Assembly (NCBI GenBank): GCA_003963305.1
Contig: RXJR01000028.1
Span: forward strand, 124,001 to 188,000
Direction of reading: 5' to 3'
Source: Candidatus Melainabacteria bacterium
GTDB taxonomy: Bacteria > Cyanobacteriota > Vampirovibrionia > Obscuribacterales > Obscuribacteraceae
Length of the DNA stretch: 64,000 bases
A model generated the notes under the pieces. The model worked only from the letters and a program-made list of their open reading frames with translations. It was not told the DNA's origin and ran no database searches. This document shows positions 51,340 to 60,207 of the stretch, piece after piece; position 1 is the first letter of the stretch, and each line of letters starts with the position of its first letter. The position numbers were made by a program, and so were the translations under genes.

Positions 51340-52461
51340 CTACTTCGGAACCGAGCGTACACACCTGAAACCGACATGATTCGCTGCCGTCTTTTCTTCT
51401 CCCTTGCCCCGGGTGCCGACCAGGTAACGAGTGCAATATTGATCCGTACAAAGAAAGGAACCACCGCGTTGCACGCGTTTTTTCTCATTCGGCTCGGCGG
51501 GATCCCAAGATGTACTTGGTCCCTGGGGATTTCTGGTGACGACACCAGGTGTCAATTGGGCATAGTAGTCAGCTCGGTACCAATCGTTGCACCATTCCCA
51601 AACATTTCCGGCGATGTCGTATAGTCCATATCGATTGGGTGGAAATTTAGCGACCGGTGCAATACCGACAAAACCATCAGTACCGGCATCTTTAACAGGA
51701 AACGTGCCCTGATAGATGTTGGCCATCCACTTACCGCCAGGCTTGAATTCGCTGCCCCACGCAAATGGAGCACCGCTTAAACCACCACGGGCAGCAAACT
51801 CCCACTCCGCCTCTGTCGGCAATCGCTTATGAGCCCAACGACAGTAGGCCTCGGCATCGGGATAGGCAATTTGAACGACAGGATAATTGTCTTTGCCGAC
51901 AATATTACTTTTTGGTCCTTCCGGATGCTGCCAGTCAGCACCATGCTGATATCGCCACCACTGATAAATATTGTTCAGCGGCACCATATTCGGTGTGGGC
52001 GAAAAGACAGTCGCGCCGGCGACAAGATTTTCTTTCGGAGCCGTTGGAAATTCCTCCTGTGTTGGAGCAATTTCCGCTACCGTTTTGTATCCTGTCTCCT
52101 GCACAAACTTTCTGAATTGCGCGTTTGTCACCTCCGTCTTGTCCATCCAGAACGGATCGACAAAGACCCGGTGAACAGGACGCGCGTCACGCATGTGCTC
52201 GTGCCCGCCACCACAGAGTTCAAGCCCAGTGGGGTCCTCGCTGCCCATCGAAAATTCCCCGCCGGGAATAAGCACCATACCGTCTGGTGCTTTCTGTTTT
52301 AAGTTGACTCGATTTTGTACGGTCTCCTTAAACGCAGTTTCTTTCGACGCGGTTGAAATTTTTTTCTCAACCTCATTGATTGCAGAGACAGGCGCGGCAA
52401 GCAGAACAAGCGAACCTATCGCAGTGAGCACTGAGCTTAAGATAGCGGCGTGACTCCGCAT
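51340..52461 (-). CDS. Formylglycine-generating enzyme family protein, exported
   Basis: A 373-residue protein with a signal peptide (VLTAIGSLVLLAAPVSA) and a SUMF1/FGE-sulfatase domain. Typical segments are MVLIPGGEFSMGS, VHRVFVDPFWMDKTEVTNAQF, and WGSEFKPGGKWMANIYQGTFP. Near 339-344 is GGSFLCTDQYCTRY, with the two copper-binding cysteines in the C-x4-C spacing of active FGEs, and the domain closes with NHVGFRC. It converts the sulfatase active-site cysteine to formylglycine. Its ATG overlaps the sulfatase stop by one base (TAATG), so the pair is coupled. Both being exported fits activation in or on the way to the periplasm. Confidence 0.9.
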   Translation of the reverse strand: MRSHAAILSSVLTAIGSLVLLAAPVSAINEVEKKISTASKETAFKETVQNRVNLKQKAPDGMVLIPGGEFSMGSEDPTGLELCGGGHEHMRDARPVHRVFVDPFWMDKTEVTNAQFRKFVQETGYKTVAEIAPTQEEFPTAPKENLVAGATVFSPTPNMVPLNNIYQWWRYQHGADWQHPEGPKSNIVGKDNYPVVQIAYPDAEAYCRWAHKRLPTEAEWEFAARGGLSGAPFAWGSEFKPGGKWMANIYQGTFPVKDAGTDGFVGIAPVAKFPPNRYGLYDIAGNVWEWCNDWYRADYYAQLTPGVVTRNPQGPSTSWDPAEPNEKKRVQRGGSFLCTDQYCTRYLVGTRGKGEEKTAANHVGFRCVRSVPK

Positions 52462-54068
52462 TACTTACCCTGTGAGTTTATCTTTTCCATAATCGCCTGT
52501 TTCACAGATTCCATATTGAAGGTTGCACCCCTCTGCATTGGTGGAAATGCGACGAAAGATTGTGCAGCTTTGGATACTTCATCCTGGACAAAAACAAAGC
52601 GCCAGAACTGATCAACAAACCAATTATAGTAGGCAAGAGAACCCGTTTTACCATTTGGCATGCCGCATCGTTCGAACGGATCGAGACGAAGATTCGTCAA
52701 AATCGGCCAGTCGACTTTATCGGTTGAACCAAGCCATCCATTCGGTTGATCTGTAAAGCGATATTTGTAGTCGTTGATTCTGACAGCGCTGAGAGTACCT
52801 TCAGTGAAGTAGAAGATTTCATGACGCTTCGATGGACCTTTACCAGTGAGCAAATCTGTCTGATCGTAACCGTCAAGATAAACCTTGTAGGTTTGATCGC
52901 CTACTTGTTTCCCGCTCAGTAACTCACTCTTTATGTTCGGATTACCGGCTAACGAGACTAAAGTCGGAAACCAATCAAGCCCCGAAACGATGCTGTTTTC
53001 CACCTTGCCTGCCGGAATGTGTCCAGGCCAGCGAATGATTGCCGGCACACGGAAGCCACCTTCAAGGGCGGTACCTTTTCCGCCGGCAAAAGGAGTCTGA
53101 CCACCGTCGGGCCAGGTGAAGTTCTCAGCACCATTATCAGTGGTGAAGGCGACAATGGTGTCATTATCAAGCCCATTGTCTTTGACATACTTCAATACTG
53201 AACCGACAATATCATCGAGTTGCGCCATTCCAGCTTCTTCGATTGACCAGCCATTGTCGGGAGTACGCATCGCTTCGTACTTATCTGATAGATGCGTCTT
53301 AATATGCATACGAGTTGGATTCAACCAGACAAAAAATGGTTTGCCATCTTTTTTCGATTTATCCATAAATTTGAGAGCATTGTCGAGAATTTCGTCATCG
53401 ACAGTTTCCATGCGCTTTGGAAAGAGTTCTCCAGCATCCTGGATTTTCTGTTTACCAATTTTGCCCCAGCGCGGTTGGACAGTTGCATCATCAGCGTCAG
53501 TCGCCCAGCTGTGAATCATGTTGCGCGGACCCATCGTCGTCTTCAATGCTTCTGGATAATTGCGATGGGACGGATCTTCCATTGCATCGAGATGATACAG
53601 ATAGCCGAAGAACTCGTCGAAGCCATGAACCGTCGGGAGGAAACGGTTCAAATCGCCCAGGTGGTTCTTGCCAAATTGTCCTGTCTCATACCCCTGCCCT
53701 TTCAAAGCAGTAGCCAGCGTTATCGCCTGGTCCGGAATTCCTGTTGTAGAACCGGCCTGACCAACAGTTGTCAGACCAGTGCGAATAGGTAATTCACCCG
53801 TAATGAAGTTGGCTCGACCCGCAGTGCAACTTGCCTCAGCATAGTAATCGGTAAATCGCATTCCCTCATTAGCCATTCGATCTAAATTTGGAGTGCGACC
53901 AGCCATAATTCCCTGGTTGTACACGCCGATGTTCGACCAACCAACGTCGTCACCCATGATAAATATGATGTTAGGCTGTTTGCTCGTGGCAGCCATAGTA
54001 GCCGAAGGCAGTAGTGTTGTGCCGATGGCAAGAATGACTGAACAAACTTTGCGGGCAAGTTTTTTCAC
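52461..54068 (-). CDS. Exported arylsulfatase (formylglycine type)
   Basis: A 535-residue sulfatase. After a signal peptide (VILAIGTTLLPSATMAA) comes IIFIMGDDVGWSNIG (metal-binding Asp pair), then SCTAGRANFITGE near 77-89. The cysteine there is the residue modified to formylglycine, in a C-x-A-x-R context. FGKNHLGD and FTTDNGAENFTWPDGGQTPFAGGKG hold other active-site residues. The C-terminal subdomain ends in SFVAFPPMQRGATFN, as in AtsA-like arylsulfatases. It should release sulfate from aromatic or sugar sulfate esters in the periplasm. The maturase gene follows with TAATG overlap. The exact ester is unknown. Confidence 0.92.
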   Translation of the reverse strand: MKKLARKVCSVILAIGTTLLPSATMAATSKQPNIIFIMGDDVGWSNIGVYNQGIMAGRTPNLDRMANEGMRFTDYYAEASCTAGRANFITGELPIRTGLTTVGQAGSTTGIPDQAITLATALKGQGYETGQFGKNHLGDLNRFLPTVHGFDEFFGYLYHLDAMEDPSHRNYPEALKTTMGPRNMIHSWATDADDATVQPRWGKIGKQKIQDAGELFPKRMETVDDEILDNALKFMDKSKKDGKPFFVWLNPTRMHIKTHLSDKYEAMRTPDNGWSIEEAGMAQLDDIVGSVLKYVKDNGLDNDTIVAFTTDNGAENFTWPDGGQTPFAGGKGTALEGGFRVPAIIRWPGHIPAGKVENSIVSGLDWFPTLVSLAGNPNIKSELLSGKQVGDQTYKVYLDGYDQTDLLTGKGPSKRHEIFYFTEGTLSAVRINDYKYRFTDQPNGWLGSTDKVDWPILTNLRLDPFERCGMPNGKTGSLAYYNWFVDQFWRFVFVQDEVSKAAQSFVAFPPMQRGATFNMESVKQAIMEKINSQGK

Positions 54069-54150
54069 AATTAGCTCCCTGATTTAAACTCAACAGTTCC
54101 AGACTTTAGCATTGACTGAGTCCGCTCAACCTGAAAATTCACTGACTCAA

Positions 54151-55536
54151 TTATCGACGCAGAAGGTGAATCACCTTCTTGTCGTAGTCAACTGTATACT
54201 GCCAGCCATCGAAGACCTGATGGCCAAGCAGAGGCTCCTCCCCGCCAAAACCGCCGCCCATATGGGCTGCGACACTCAAATCATTACAGTCTATAGGACC
54301 GATGCGCAGATGGTTTATCGTATAGACGTACGCAGAGCCTGAGCCAGAAACACCGGTAAAAGTACCGGTGGGGCAACCATCCGGGACAGGCGCACCATAT
54401 TTGGCGGCTTGTTCAGGACTGTGAAAAGCAATACCGGAGCCGGAATTTCCAGTATCCATCATAAATTTGTTCTTGCGCCCGTTGATCTCGCCTTCGACGA
54501 TGATTCGATTTCCAGCCTCGCGAAAAGTAAAAGGCAAGCTGTAACCCTGACTTTGAGAAGAGGCAAGCGAACCTTTCTTCGTAAATCGAATGCACTTCGC
54601 CGACTGATCCACTTGATATTCGAAGTGTTTGACAAACGTCTGCCCCAGGAGCGCATGACCATCTTCCGAATCCATTACCTGGATATCAGCTTTAGGATCG
54701 ATGAAAGGTCCAACTTTGACGGCCGCAGTCATGCGCCATGTGCCAATTCTATCGGCATTAGATGAACCACCGGTGGAGCCAGTTGCTTCTCCATCCGGAG
54801 GACGCACGCCTATTGAAGCCAGCTCATGCCTGCCGATGCAAATACCCGGAGCGCCGGTATCAAGCATCATTTCAACAGGGTGACCATTGATTTCGACAGT
54901 CAACATCATCCTCTTTCCCTGTGCTTTGTAATACACATTCGCCTGATCAGGACCTTGAATTGTTGATTCAGAGCGGGAAGTAACGGAGGTGATGGAAGAA
55001 CTGGTAACAGATTGGCTACCGCGAGAAACTGCGCCTGTTGAATGATAACTGGGATCTAGTTTTACTAGAACAGACTCAGCATATGAAGCAATTTGGCTTC
55101 CTGGGCTAGTTTGCACAACCTGTCGATAAAGGCTTCTAGCACGAGACATATTGCCGATCTGTTGATTGCACAATGCGTCGTAATACATTGCATTGGCATC
55201 ACGAGGACTAGTCTGTAGATATAGATCAAAGGCGGCGCTGGCTTCTTTGAAGCGATGCGCTTGATAGTGCGCATAAGCTTCCTGAACCTTATTTGCACCA
55301 AAAGCTGGTGCGACGGAATTTGTCAAAAGCCCTGCTAATGACAACATCAAACCAATCTGGTTGAGCTTATCTAGAAATCGAATCGTCTTTTCTCCGCAGT
55401 CGAGACACGAATACCATCTTAAAATCTGCCTCTTGTCAACCTTGATAATAACGGCTAAGTCAAATTCTAAGCCATGTAAAGCACCTAAAATGGTCACGCA
55501 GTGGCATTTTACAGCATCACGAAGTAAATATTTCAA
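54151..55536 (-). CDS. TPR protein with duplicated retropepsin-like aspartic protease domain
   Basis: 461 residues in the longest frame. A hydrophobic segment near 61-78 is followed by TPR-like helices (about 85-150: AYAHYQAHRFKEASAAFDLY), a Ser/Thr linker, then two clan-AA aspartic protease halves. The first has MMLDTGAPGICIG and the second has FMMDTGNSGSGIAF, each with the catalytic D-T-G. The start is doubtful. TTG 55536 has no ribosome site and gives a 50-residue unlikely leader. GGAG 8 nt before an ATT at 55383 would give a perfect Sec signal peptide (RFLDKLNQIGLMLSLAGLL, cleavage after APAFGA). It probably processes or binds peptides in the periplasm. Confidence 0.8.
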   Translation of the reverse strand: MKYLLRDAVKCHCVTILGALHGLEFDLAVIIKVDKRQILRWYSCLDCGEKTIRFLDKLNQIGLMLSLAGLLTNSVAPAFGANKVQEAYAHYQAHRFKEASAAFDLYLQTSPRDANAMYYDALCNQQIGNMSRARSLYRQVVQTSPGSQIASYAESVLVKLDPSYHSTGAVSRGSQSVTSSSITSVTSRSESTIQGPDQANVYYKAQGKRMMLTVEINGHPVEMMLDTGAPGICIGRHELASIGVRPPDGEATGSTGGSSNADRIGTWRMTAAVKVGPFIDPKADIQVMDSEDGHALLGQTFVKHFEYQVDQSAKCIRFTKKGSLASSQSQGYSLPFTFREAGNRIIVEGEINGRKNKFMMDTGNSGSGIAFHSPEQAAKYGAPVPDGCPTGTFTGVSGSGSAYVYTINHLRIGPIDCNDLSVAAHMGGGFGGEEPLLGHQVFDGWQYTVDYDKKVIHLLRR

Positions 55537-55672
55537 TCAGGTCGAAATCTGGCATCGCCCGGGTATATAGATTCCAGACCGGGCTCAAATGTTGAACATT
55601 AAGCAGGCAGGGGCGCCCTGTCGCCGCCGCCTTGGTCGATTCGCTTAGTAAAGGATAGGAGAACGAGTCGAA

Positions 55673-56692
55673 ATGAGCATTGATAATGAAAATGACGACA
55701 TGGACGCTGAAAATCCAGGCAATGCTGGAGTAGCGACGGCGCCATCGATAGACGATCTCGATGCAGCCATGGCAGCTTTGATCCGCGCTGCAAGCCCTTC
55801 CGAAAGCACACAAGCGCAAAGCGCCATGGAGCCTGCCAGATCGGGACCAGCTATGGCCCTTGTAAATTCAGTCTCGATCATGGATGAAGACGACGACGAC
55901 TTTTTTGATGACGATGAAGAAGACGAAACCGAAGATGCACAAGACCAGGCTCCGGCGCCACTAGCCCAGAGACAGCAGCCGACTCCGCCTGCACCGATCC
56001 CTTTCCGTGCTCCTCAAGCGGCATCAGAACTGCAGACAGCTCCAGCCCAGATGCAGTATTCTCAACCTCCTCAGATGCAACAGCCGGCTCCTGTAACCGC
56101 TGAGTATCAGCAACCCCATTACACAGCGCCGCAACCACAGCAGGCTCCAATGCAGCCCGAGTATGCAGCACCGCAGATGCCACCGCAGCCGCAACCACAA
56201 CCGGTGCAGATGCAAGAGCAGCAACAGCCTCAGCAAGTTCAGCAAATGCAGCCACAACCACAGCCTATGGCGGCACCACAACCAGCACCGGTGCCGCAGC
56301 AAGCCCCAGCACCACAGGCAGCTGCTTATCAACAGCCTCAGCCAGCGGCTCAGCCCGAGGCACAGGCTCCTCAACAGAACTCCGCCCCCCAACACGCTAG
56401 AGCGACACTGATGCACGAAACCAACCAAGACAAACACCTCCACGATGCCAGCAAGTACATCAAGAAGTGGCTGGAAGACAACACTAATGATGAAGAAGTA
56501 GTGGAAGCCGCGATGGATTGGGCAAGAAAGCACAAAAATGCTGAACACAACGGACACGTTATTGCAAGTCTGTTGCTCCTCGACAATGGAGACAACGAAG
56601 TTACTGTAATGGCTGTACGCTGGTTGACGCATCACTCAATGCATGAACTGGCACCAGAAATCGTCGATGGTTTGACCAGAAGACAACAATAA
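55673..56692 (+). CDS. Acidic Gln/Pro-rich protein with C-terminal helical repeat domain
   Basis: A 339-residue protein with no signal peptide. The first 90 residues are acidic, ending in a run of Asp/Glu (EDDDDFFDDDEEDETED). Residues 95-245 are Pro/Gln/Ala/Met-rich (PQPQPQPVQMQEQQQPQ), probably disordered. The C-terminal 85 residues are ordered and look like HEAT/ARM-like helices: HLHDASKYIKKWLEDNTNDEEVVEAAMDWARKH, then VTVMAVRWLTHHSMHELAPEIV. ATG 55673 has AGGAG about 11 nt upstream. It is transcribed alone and closed by the terminator at 56734. A scaffold or condensate-forming role is conceivable; nothing proves it. Confidence 0.72.
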   Translation: MSIDNENDDMDAENPGNAGVATAPSIDDLDAAMAALIRAASPSESTQAQSAMEPARSGPAMALVNSVSIMDEDDDDFFDDDEEDETEDAQDQAPAPLAQRQQPTPPAPIPFRAPQAASELQTAPAQMQYSQPPQMQQPAPVTAEYQQPHYTAPQPQQAPMQPEYAAPQMPPQPQPQPVQMQEQQQPQQVQQMQPQPQPMAAPQPAPVPQQAPAPQAAAYQQPQPAAQPEAQAPQQNSAPQHARATLMHETNQDKHLHDASKYIKKWLEDNTNDEEVVEAAMDWARKHKNAEHNGHVIASLLLLDNGDNEVTVMAVRWLTHHSMHELAPEIVDGLTRRQQ

Positions 56693-56733
56693 AATCAGCA
56701 ATAACATCCGATCGGAATTATTGAGTGTGATAG

Positions 56734-56764
56734 CGAGCGGTACCTATGGTACCGCTCGTTTTCT
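56734..56764 (+). terminator. Rho-independent terminator of the Gln/Pro-rich gene
   Basis: CGAGCGGTACC (56734-56744) and GGTACCGCTCG (56748-56758) form a perfect 11-bp stem with a TAT loop, followed by TTTTCTTTC. Confidence 0.92.
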
Positions 56765-56961
56765 TTCTGCGATGAAGCGCAATCGGTTACGGAAGCGTCT
56801 CGTCTCTCAGCATTTGACCGGTATCTGACAGAATCTGATCAATACTTCGTGACAAGCAAATTCCAATAAAATTCACTCAGGATAAATTCGAATATAGTCA
56901 TCTAACTACAATGTTTTGGGCATAAAAGTTCTAGGAACCCTGTATTTATAAGACTCAAATC

Positions 56962-58143
56962 GTGTCCCAGCCAAAACAAGACTATATGTCTCCGCATACA
57001 CACATCGGCTTCCAGGCATCTGGTGTCGGTGATGAATACAGACAAGGAGACATGCTGGGTGGTCGCTACCAGGTAGTGAGCACGCTCGGCAGAGGAGGGA
57101 TGGGAGTTGTCTACAGAGTCAAACAAGTCTTTCTCGACAAAGAATTCGCTCTGAAAACTATCAGTAAACAGTGCCTTACCGAAACTTCGATCAGGAGATT
57201 TCAGCAAGAGGCATTAACATCATTCGCCATCGATCACGCCAACGTAATCATGGTCAATGACTTCGGTCTACTTGACGATGACACTCCATTTCTCGTAATG
57301 GAACTGCTCGACGGTGAAACACTGGGAGACCGCCTGCGCCTTCGAACCCGACTGAGTGTTGACGAGGCCACTGATCTTTTCATTCAAGTTTGCTTCGGCA
57401 TGGCATACGCTCACGAAAAGGGCATCGTGCATCGGGATATTAAACCGAATAACATCATGATTTTGCAAGATCGCCCACCTGGCACCGAAGGCAGTGTCAA
57501 AATAGTTGACTTTGGGATCGCCAAATATTCAGCCAGAGAAGGTGGAGAAGTACAAGCCCTGACTCGCACAGGCGAAATCTTTGGCAGTCCACTGTACATG
57601 AGTCCAGAACAATGCCAGGGAGGTAGCGTAGACCACCGCTCAGACATCTACTCACTTGGTTGCGTGATTTTCGAAACTCTCACCGGGTCGCCTCCCTTTG
57701 TTGGCGAGAACGCACTGATCACGATGATGATGCACCAAACCGAGACTGCGCCCTCATTGAGTGACGCCGCCGGAAAAGACTTCCCAAAGCAGCTCGAAGC
57801 CATTGTCGCTAAGATGATTGCAAAACAGCCTCACCAGCGCTATCAAAGTCTCGGTGAAGTAGCACTCGAACTTGGCGCTCTTAAAAACGGCGGCACTGTT
57901 AAAGCCGCTCGAACTCAGGAAAAAGCAAAGCGAGAACAGGAAAAAATATCAATAGCCAAACCCACCTTCATAGCATTACTCTTTTTAGCTGTAGCAATTT
58001 CTGCCTTAATTTCTTACTTCGCTGTATACGCTCTTACGCCAGTGGCGCCGCGCAAGGTAATTCAAGTAAGAGAATCAGCGATCACACAATCTGAAAATTC
58101 GCCTGCGAAAAATGCCGAACAGGAGCAACCGCGGCAAGAATGA
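56962..58143 (+). CDS. Membrane-anchored Ser/Thr protein kinase
   Basis: A 393-residue Hanks-type kinase starting at GTG 56962 (ATG 56986 is possible; neither has a strong ribosome site). Kinase motifs are complete: LGRGGMGVVYRVK, FALKTI, IVHRDIKPNN, VDFGIAK, GSPLYMSPEQC, and HRSDIYSLGCVIFETLTG. A single membrane helix near 335-357 (FIALLFLAVAISALISYFAVYAL) leaves a short outside tail. It has no leucine-rich repeats. It overlaps the next kinase by 4 bp (ATGA), and the two are close paralogues, so they were made by tandem duplication and are expressed together. Confidence 0.92.
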   Translation: MSQPKQDYMSPHTHIGFQASGVGDEYRQGDMLGGRYQVVSTLGRGGMGVVYRVKQVFLDKEFALKTISKQCLTETSIRRFQQEALTSFAIDHANVIMVNDFGLLDDDTPFLVMELLDGETLGDRLRLRTRLSVDEATDLFIQVCFGMAYAHEKGIVHRDIKPNNIMILQDRPPGTEGSVKIVDFGIAKYSAREGGEVQALTRTGEIFGSPLYMSPEQCQGGSVDHRSDIYSLGCVIFETLTGSPPFVGENALITMMMHQTETAPSLSDAAGKDFPKQLEAIVAKMIAKQPHQRYQSLGEVALELGALKNGGTVKAARTQEKAKREQEKISIAKPTFIALLFLAVAISALISYFAVYALTPVAPRKVIQVRESAITQSENSPAKNAEQEQPRQE

Positions 58144-60056
58144 AAACTGAAAAATCCGTCAAACAAGAGAATTCGAACCTCTTCGAGCCAGGTCAAACAC
58201 TTGGCGGTCGATACCAGATAATATCCGCTCTCGGTCGCGGTGCAGTTGGCGTTGTCTATCACGTGTCACAGATGTTCTTGAACAAAGACATGGCGCTGAA
58301 GACAATCGAGAAACGTGGACTAACCGAGAAAACGCTACATCAGTTTCAAAAAGAAGCACGCACTGCTTTTGCAGTAAAACATCCCAATGTGATTGCAGTA
58401 GACGACTTTGGGCTCCTCGATGACGGAACCCCCTTTCTTGTCATGGAACTAATCCGCGGTGAAACACTGGCAGAACGCCTGAAGCGCAAAGTGAACTTAC
58501 CGGTCAACGAAGCAGTGCCCATGTTTCTGCAAATCTGCGAAGGCTTAGCACATGCGCATCAAATGGGAATCGTCCACCGCGATATCAAACCCAGCAACAT
58601 CATGATTGTAGACGATCTTGAAGTCGGCACCGAAGGTAGTGTCAAAATAGTAGACTTCGGCATCGCTACTTTCTCATCCCCGGAAGACGATGACAACCAG
58701 AGCAACGAGATCTGCGGAAGTCCACTATACATAAGCCCGGAGCAATGTACAGGAGCGGCGGTAGATGAGCGCGCCGATATCTACTCGCTCGGATGCGTAC
58801 TGTTTGAAACACTCACAGGTACGCCGCCTTTCATTGGGGAGAACGCCCTGACGACACTAATGAAACACAAATCTGCAACGGTGCCAACGCTTCGAGAGGC
58901 GTCGCTGGGAAGATCATTTTCCAGAGAGATGGAACAGATCGTAGCTACCATGTTGGCAAAATCACCAGACAACAGATATCAGAAAATTACCGATGTTGCC
59001 CGAGATCTCGCTAGTGTCATGCAGGGAGAGAAAGTCAAGCCAAAATTAGCAGCATCCAAACCTAAACAGCAAACTACAGCACCATCAACGCCACTAACTC
59101 TCACTCGTAACTTATTCTTTGGAATAATCCTTGCGACAACACTAATGTCCTCGACCATAGCAGGTTTCGCGGCCTTCCAGATAAAACATCTGGAGATGGA
59201 AAAGCCCATCGTCGAAGTCATTCGTGACAAAGCGAGCGCGCAATTCCGCGCAGAAGATAGCGCGCTTCCACTTGACGACGAAACCATTGCAAACATTCAG
59301 ACAATTCCCAACGACCAGTTGCTGCTGCGATTGCAAGCCGCTAAGAGTGACGGGCGTCTGGGCCTACACTATACCAACCTGGATCGTCAAAAACTCCAAT
59401 TAATCGCCCAGGCGAACTGGATCAAGTTTCTGGATTTGGAGCAATGCACCCTGGACAACAAGTCGCTTGCTGTTCTGTCGCAACTGCCGGGTCTTTATTA
59501 TCTTTGTACGAAGGCATCCAACTTTGACGACACTGGTGCCGAGGCTCTGAAGAAAGTAAAAACTCTCACTACAGTCTCAGTTGGAGGTTGCAACGTTACT
59601 GATAAAGGTGTTGAATCGATATCGTTCAACAAAAATATAGACTATCTCGATCTCGACTCAACTAAGCTTACTAACAACGGTCTCAAGTTTGTTGCACAAC
59701 TGCCGAAATTGAACAAATTGAAAGTGAGAAATAATCCCCAACTGACGGCTGATGGATTGAAACATCTCAATTCATGCACGATTCAAGAACTCTGGCTAAA
59801 CGATAATCCCGGCATTGATGACGAAGCGTGCAGAACCCTGTCCAAATTCCCATTTCTGTCATTGGTGCTTCTTACTAACACTAACGTCACCTTGACTGGA
59901 CTTGAGGCTCTCTGCGGCAATCCATCGCTCAGAGAACTAACAATCGATCGCTGCAAAAGAATATCAGAAAAGGATGCGGTTATCCTCCGGCGAAAAAATC
60001 CGCATCTCAAGATTCACTCTCTTCCTGAAAAACCCAGAGTAAACCTTAACGATTAG
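58140..60056 (+). CDS. Ser/Thr protein kinase with extracellular leucine-rich repeats
   Basis: A 638-residue receptor-like kinase. Kinase motifs: LGRGAVGVVYHVS, MALKTIEK, IVHRDIKPSNIMIV, VDFGIAT, CGSPLYISPEQC. A membrane helix near 322-346 (LFFGIILATTLMSSTIAGFAAF) is followed by an outside region of about six leucine-rich repeats (QGPGLYYLCTKASNF-like, TLTTVSVGGCNVTDKGVESI, NIDYLDLDSTKLTNNGLKFV). The same plan occurs in the kinase at 36625. The GTG-start kinase just before overlaps it by 4 bp. Ligand and substrates unknown. Confidence 0.92.
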   Translation: MKTEKSVKQENSNLFEPGQTLGGRYQIISALGRGAVGVVYHVSQMFLNKDMALKTIEKRGLTEKTLHQFQKEARTAFAVKHPNVIAVDDFGLLDDGTPFLVMELIRGETLAERLKRKVNLPVNEAVPMFLQICEGLAHAHQMGIVHRDIKPSNIMIVDDLEVGTEGSVKIVDFGIATFSSPEDDDNQSNEICGSPLYISPEQCTGAAVDERADIYSLGCVLFETLTGTPPFIGENALTTLMKHKSATVPTLREASLGRSFSREMEQIVATMLAKSPDNRYQKITDVARDLASVMQGEKVKPKLAASKPKQQTTAPSTPLTLTRNLFFGIILATTLMSSTIAGFAAFQIKHLEMEKPIVEVIRDKASAQFRAEDSALPLDDETIANIQTIPNDQLLLRLQAAKSDGRLGLHYTNLDRQKLQLIAQANWIKFLDLEQCTLDNKSLAVLSQLPGLYYLCTKASNFDDTGAEALKKVKTLTTVSVGGCNVTDKGVESISFNKNIDYLDLDSTKLTNNGLKFVAQLPKLNKLKVRNNPQLTADGLKHLNSCTIQELWLNDNPGIDDEACRTLSKFPFLSLVLLTNTNVTLTGLEALCGNPSLRELTIDRCKRISEKDAVILRRKNPHLKIHSLPEKPRVNLND

Positions 60057-60081
60057 CGTTTTGACGGCTCATCTGAGTTCA

Positions 60082-60119
60082 GACCAACTCCACAGGGATT
60101 GACCAACTCCACACGGATT
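60082..60119. promoter_or_regulatory. Two tandem 19-bp direct repeats upstream of msrA
   Basis: GACCAACTCCACAGGGATT (60082-60100) and GACCAACTCCACACGGATT (60101-60119) differ at one base. An inverted partial copy, GGGGTTGGTC, lies at 60163-60172. The repeats end 8 bp before a TATAAT, so they occupy the -35 region and probably bind a regulator. Confidence 0.55.
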
Positions 60120-60127
60120 TCACAGCC

Positions 60128-60133
60128 TATAAT
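60128..60133 (+). promoter_or_regulatory. -10 box of the msrA promoter
   Basis: A perfect TATAAT 75 bp before the msrA ATG. No -35 at normal spacing; the direct repeats sit there instead, which fits an activator-dependent promoter. Confidence 0.5.
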
Positions 60134-60207
60134 CTAGAGTAACAAGGCGACCTCATGAAGTAGGGGTTGGTCGTGTCAATCATAGCGGGCGGCGGTTGAA
60201 CAGTATC

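Noticed and set aside
56024-56635. 203-codon Leu/Arg-rich minus-strand frame opposite the Gln/Pro-rich gene
   Set aside because: CAG/CCA-rich coding DNA reads as Leu/Trp on the other strand; the plus-strand gene has a ribosome site and terminator.
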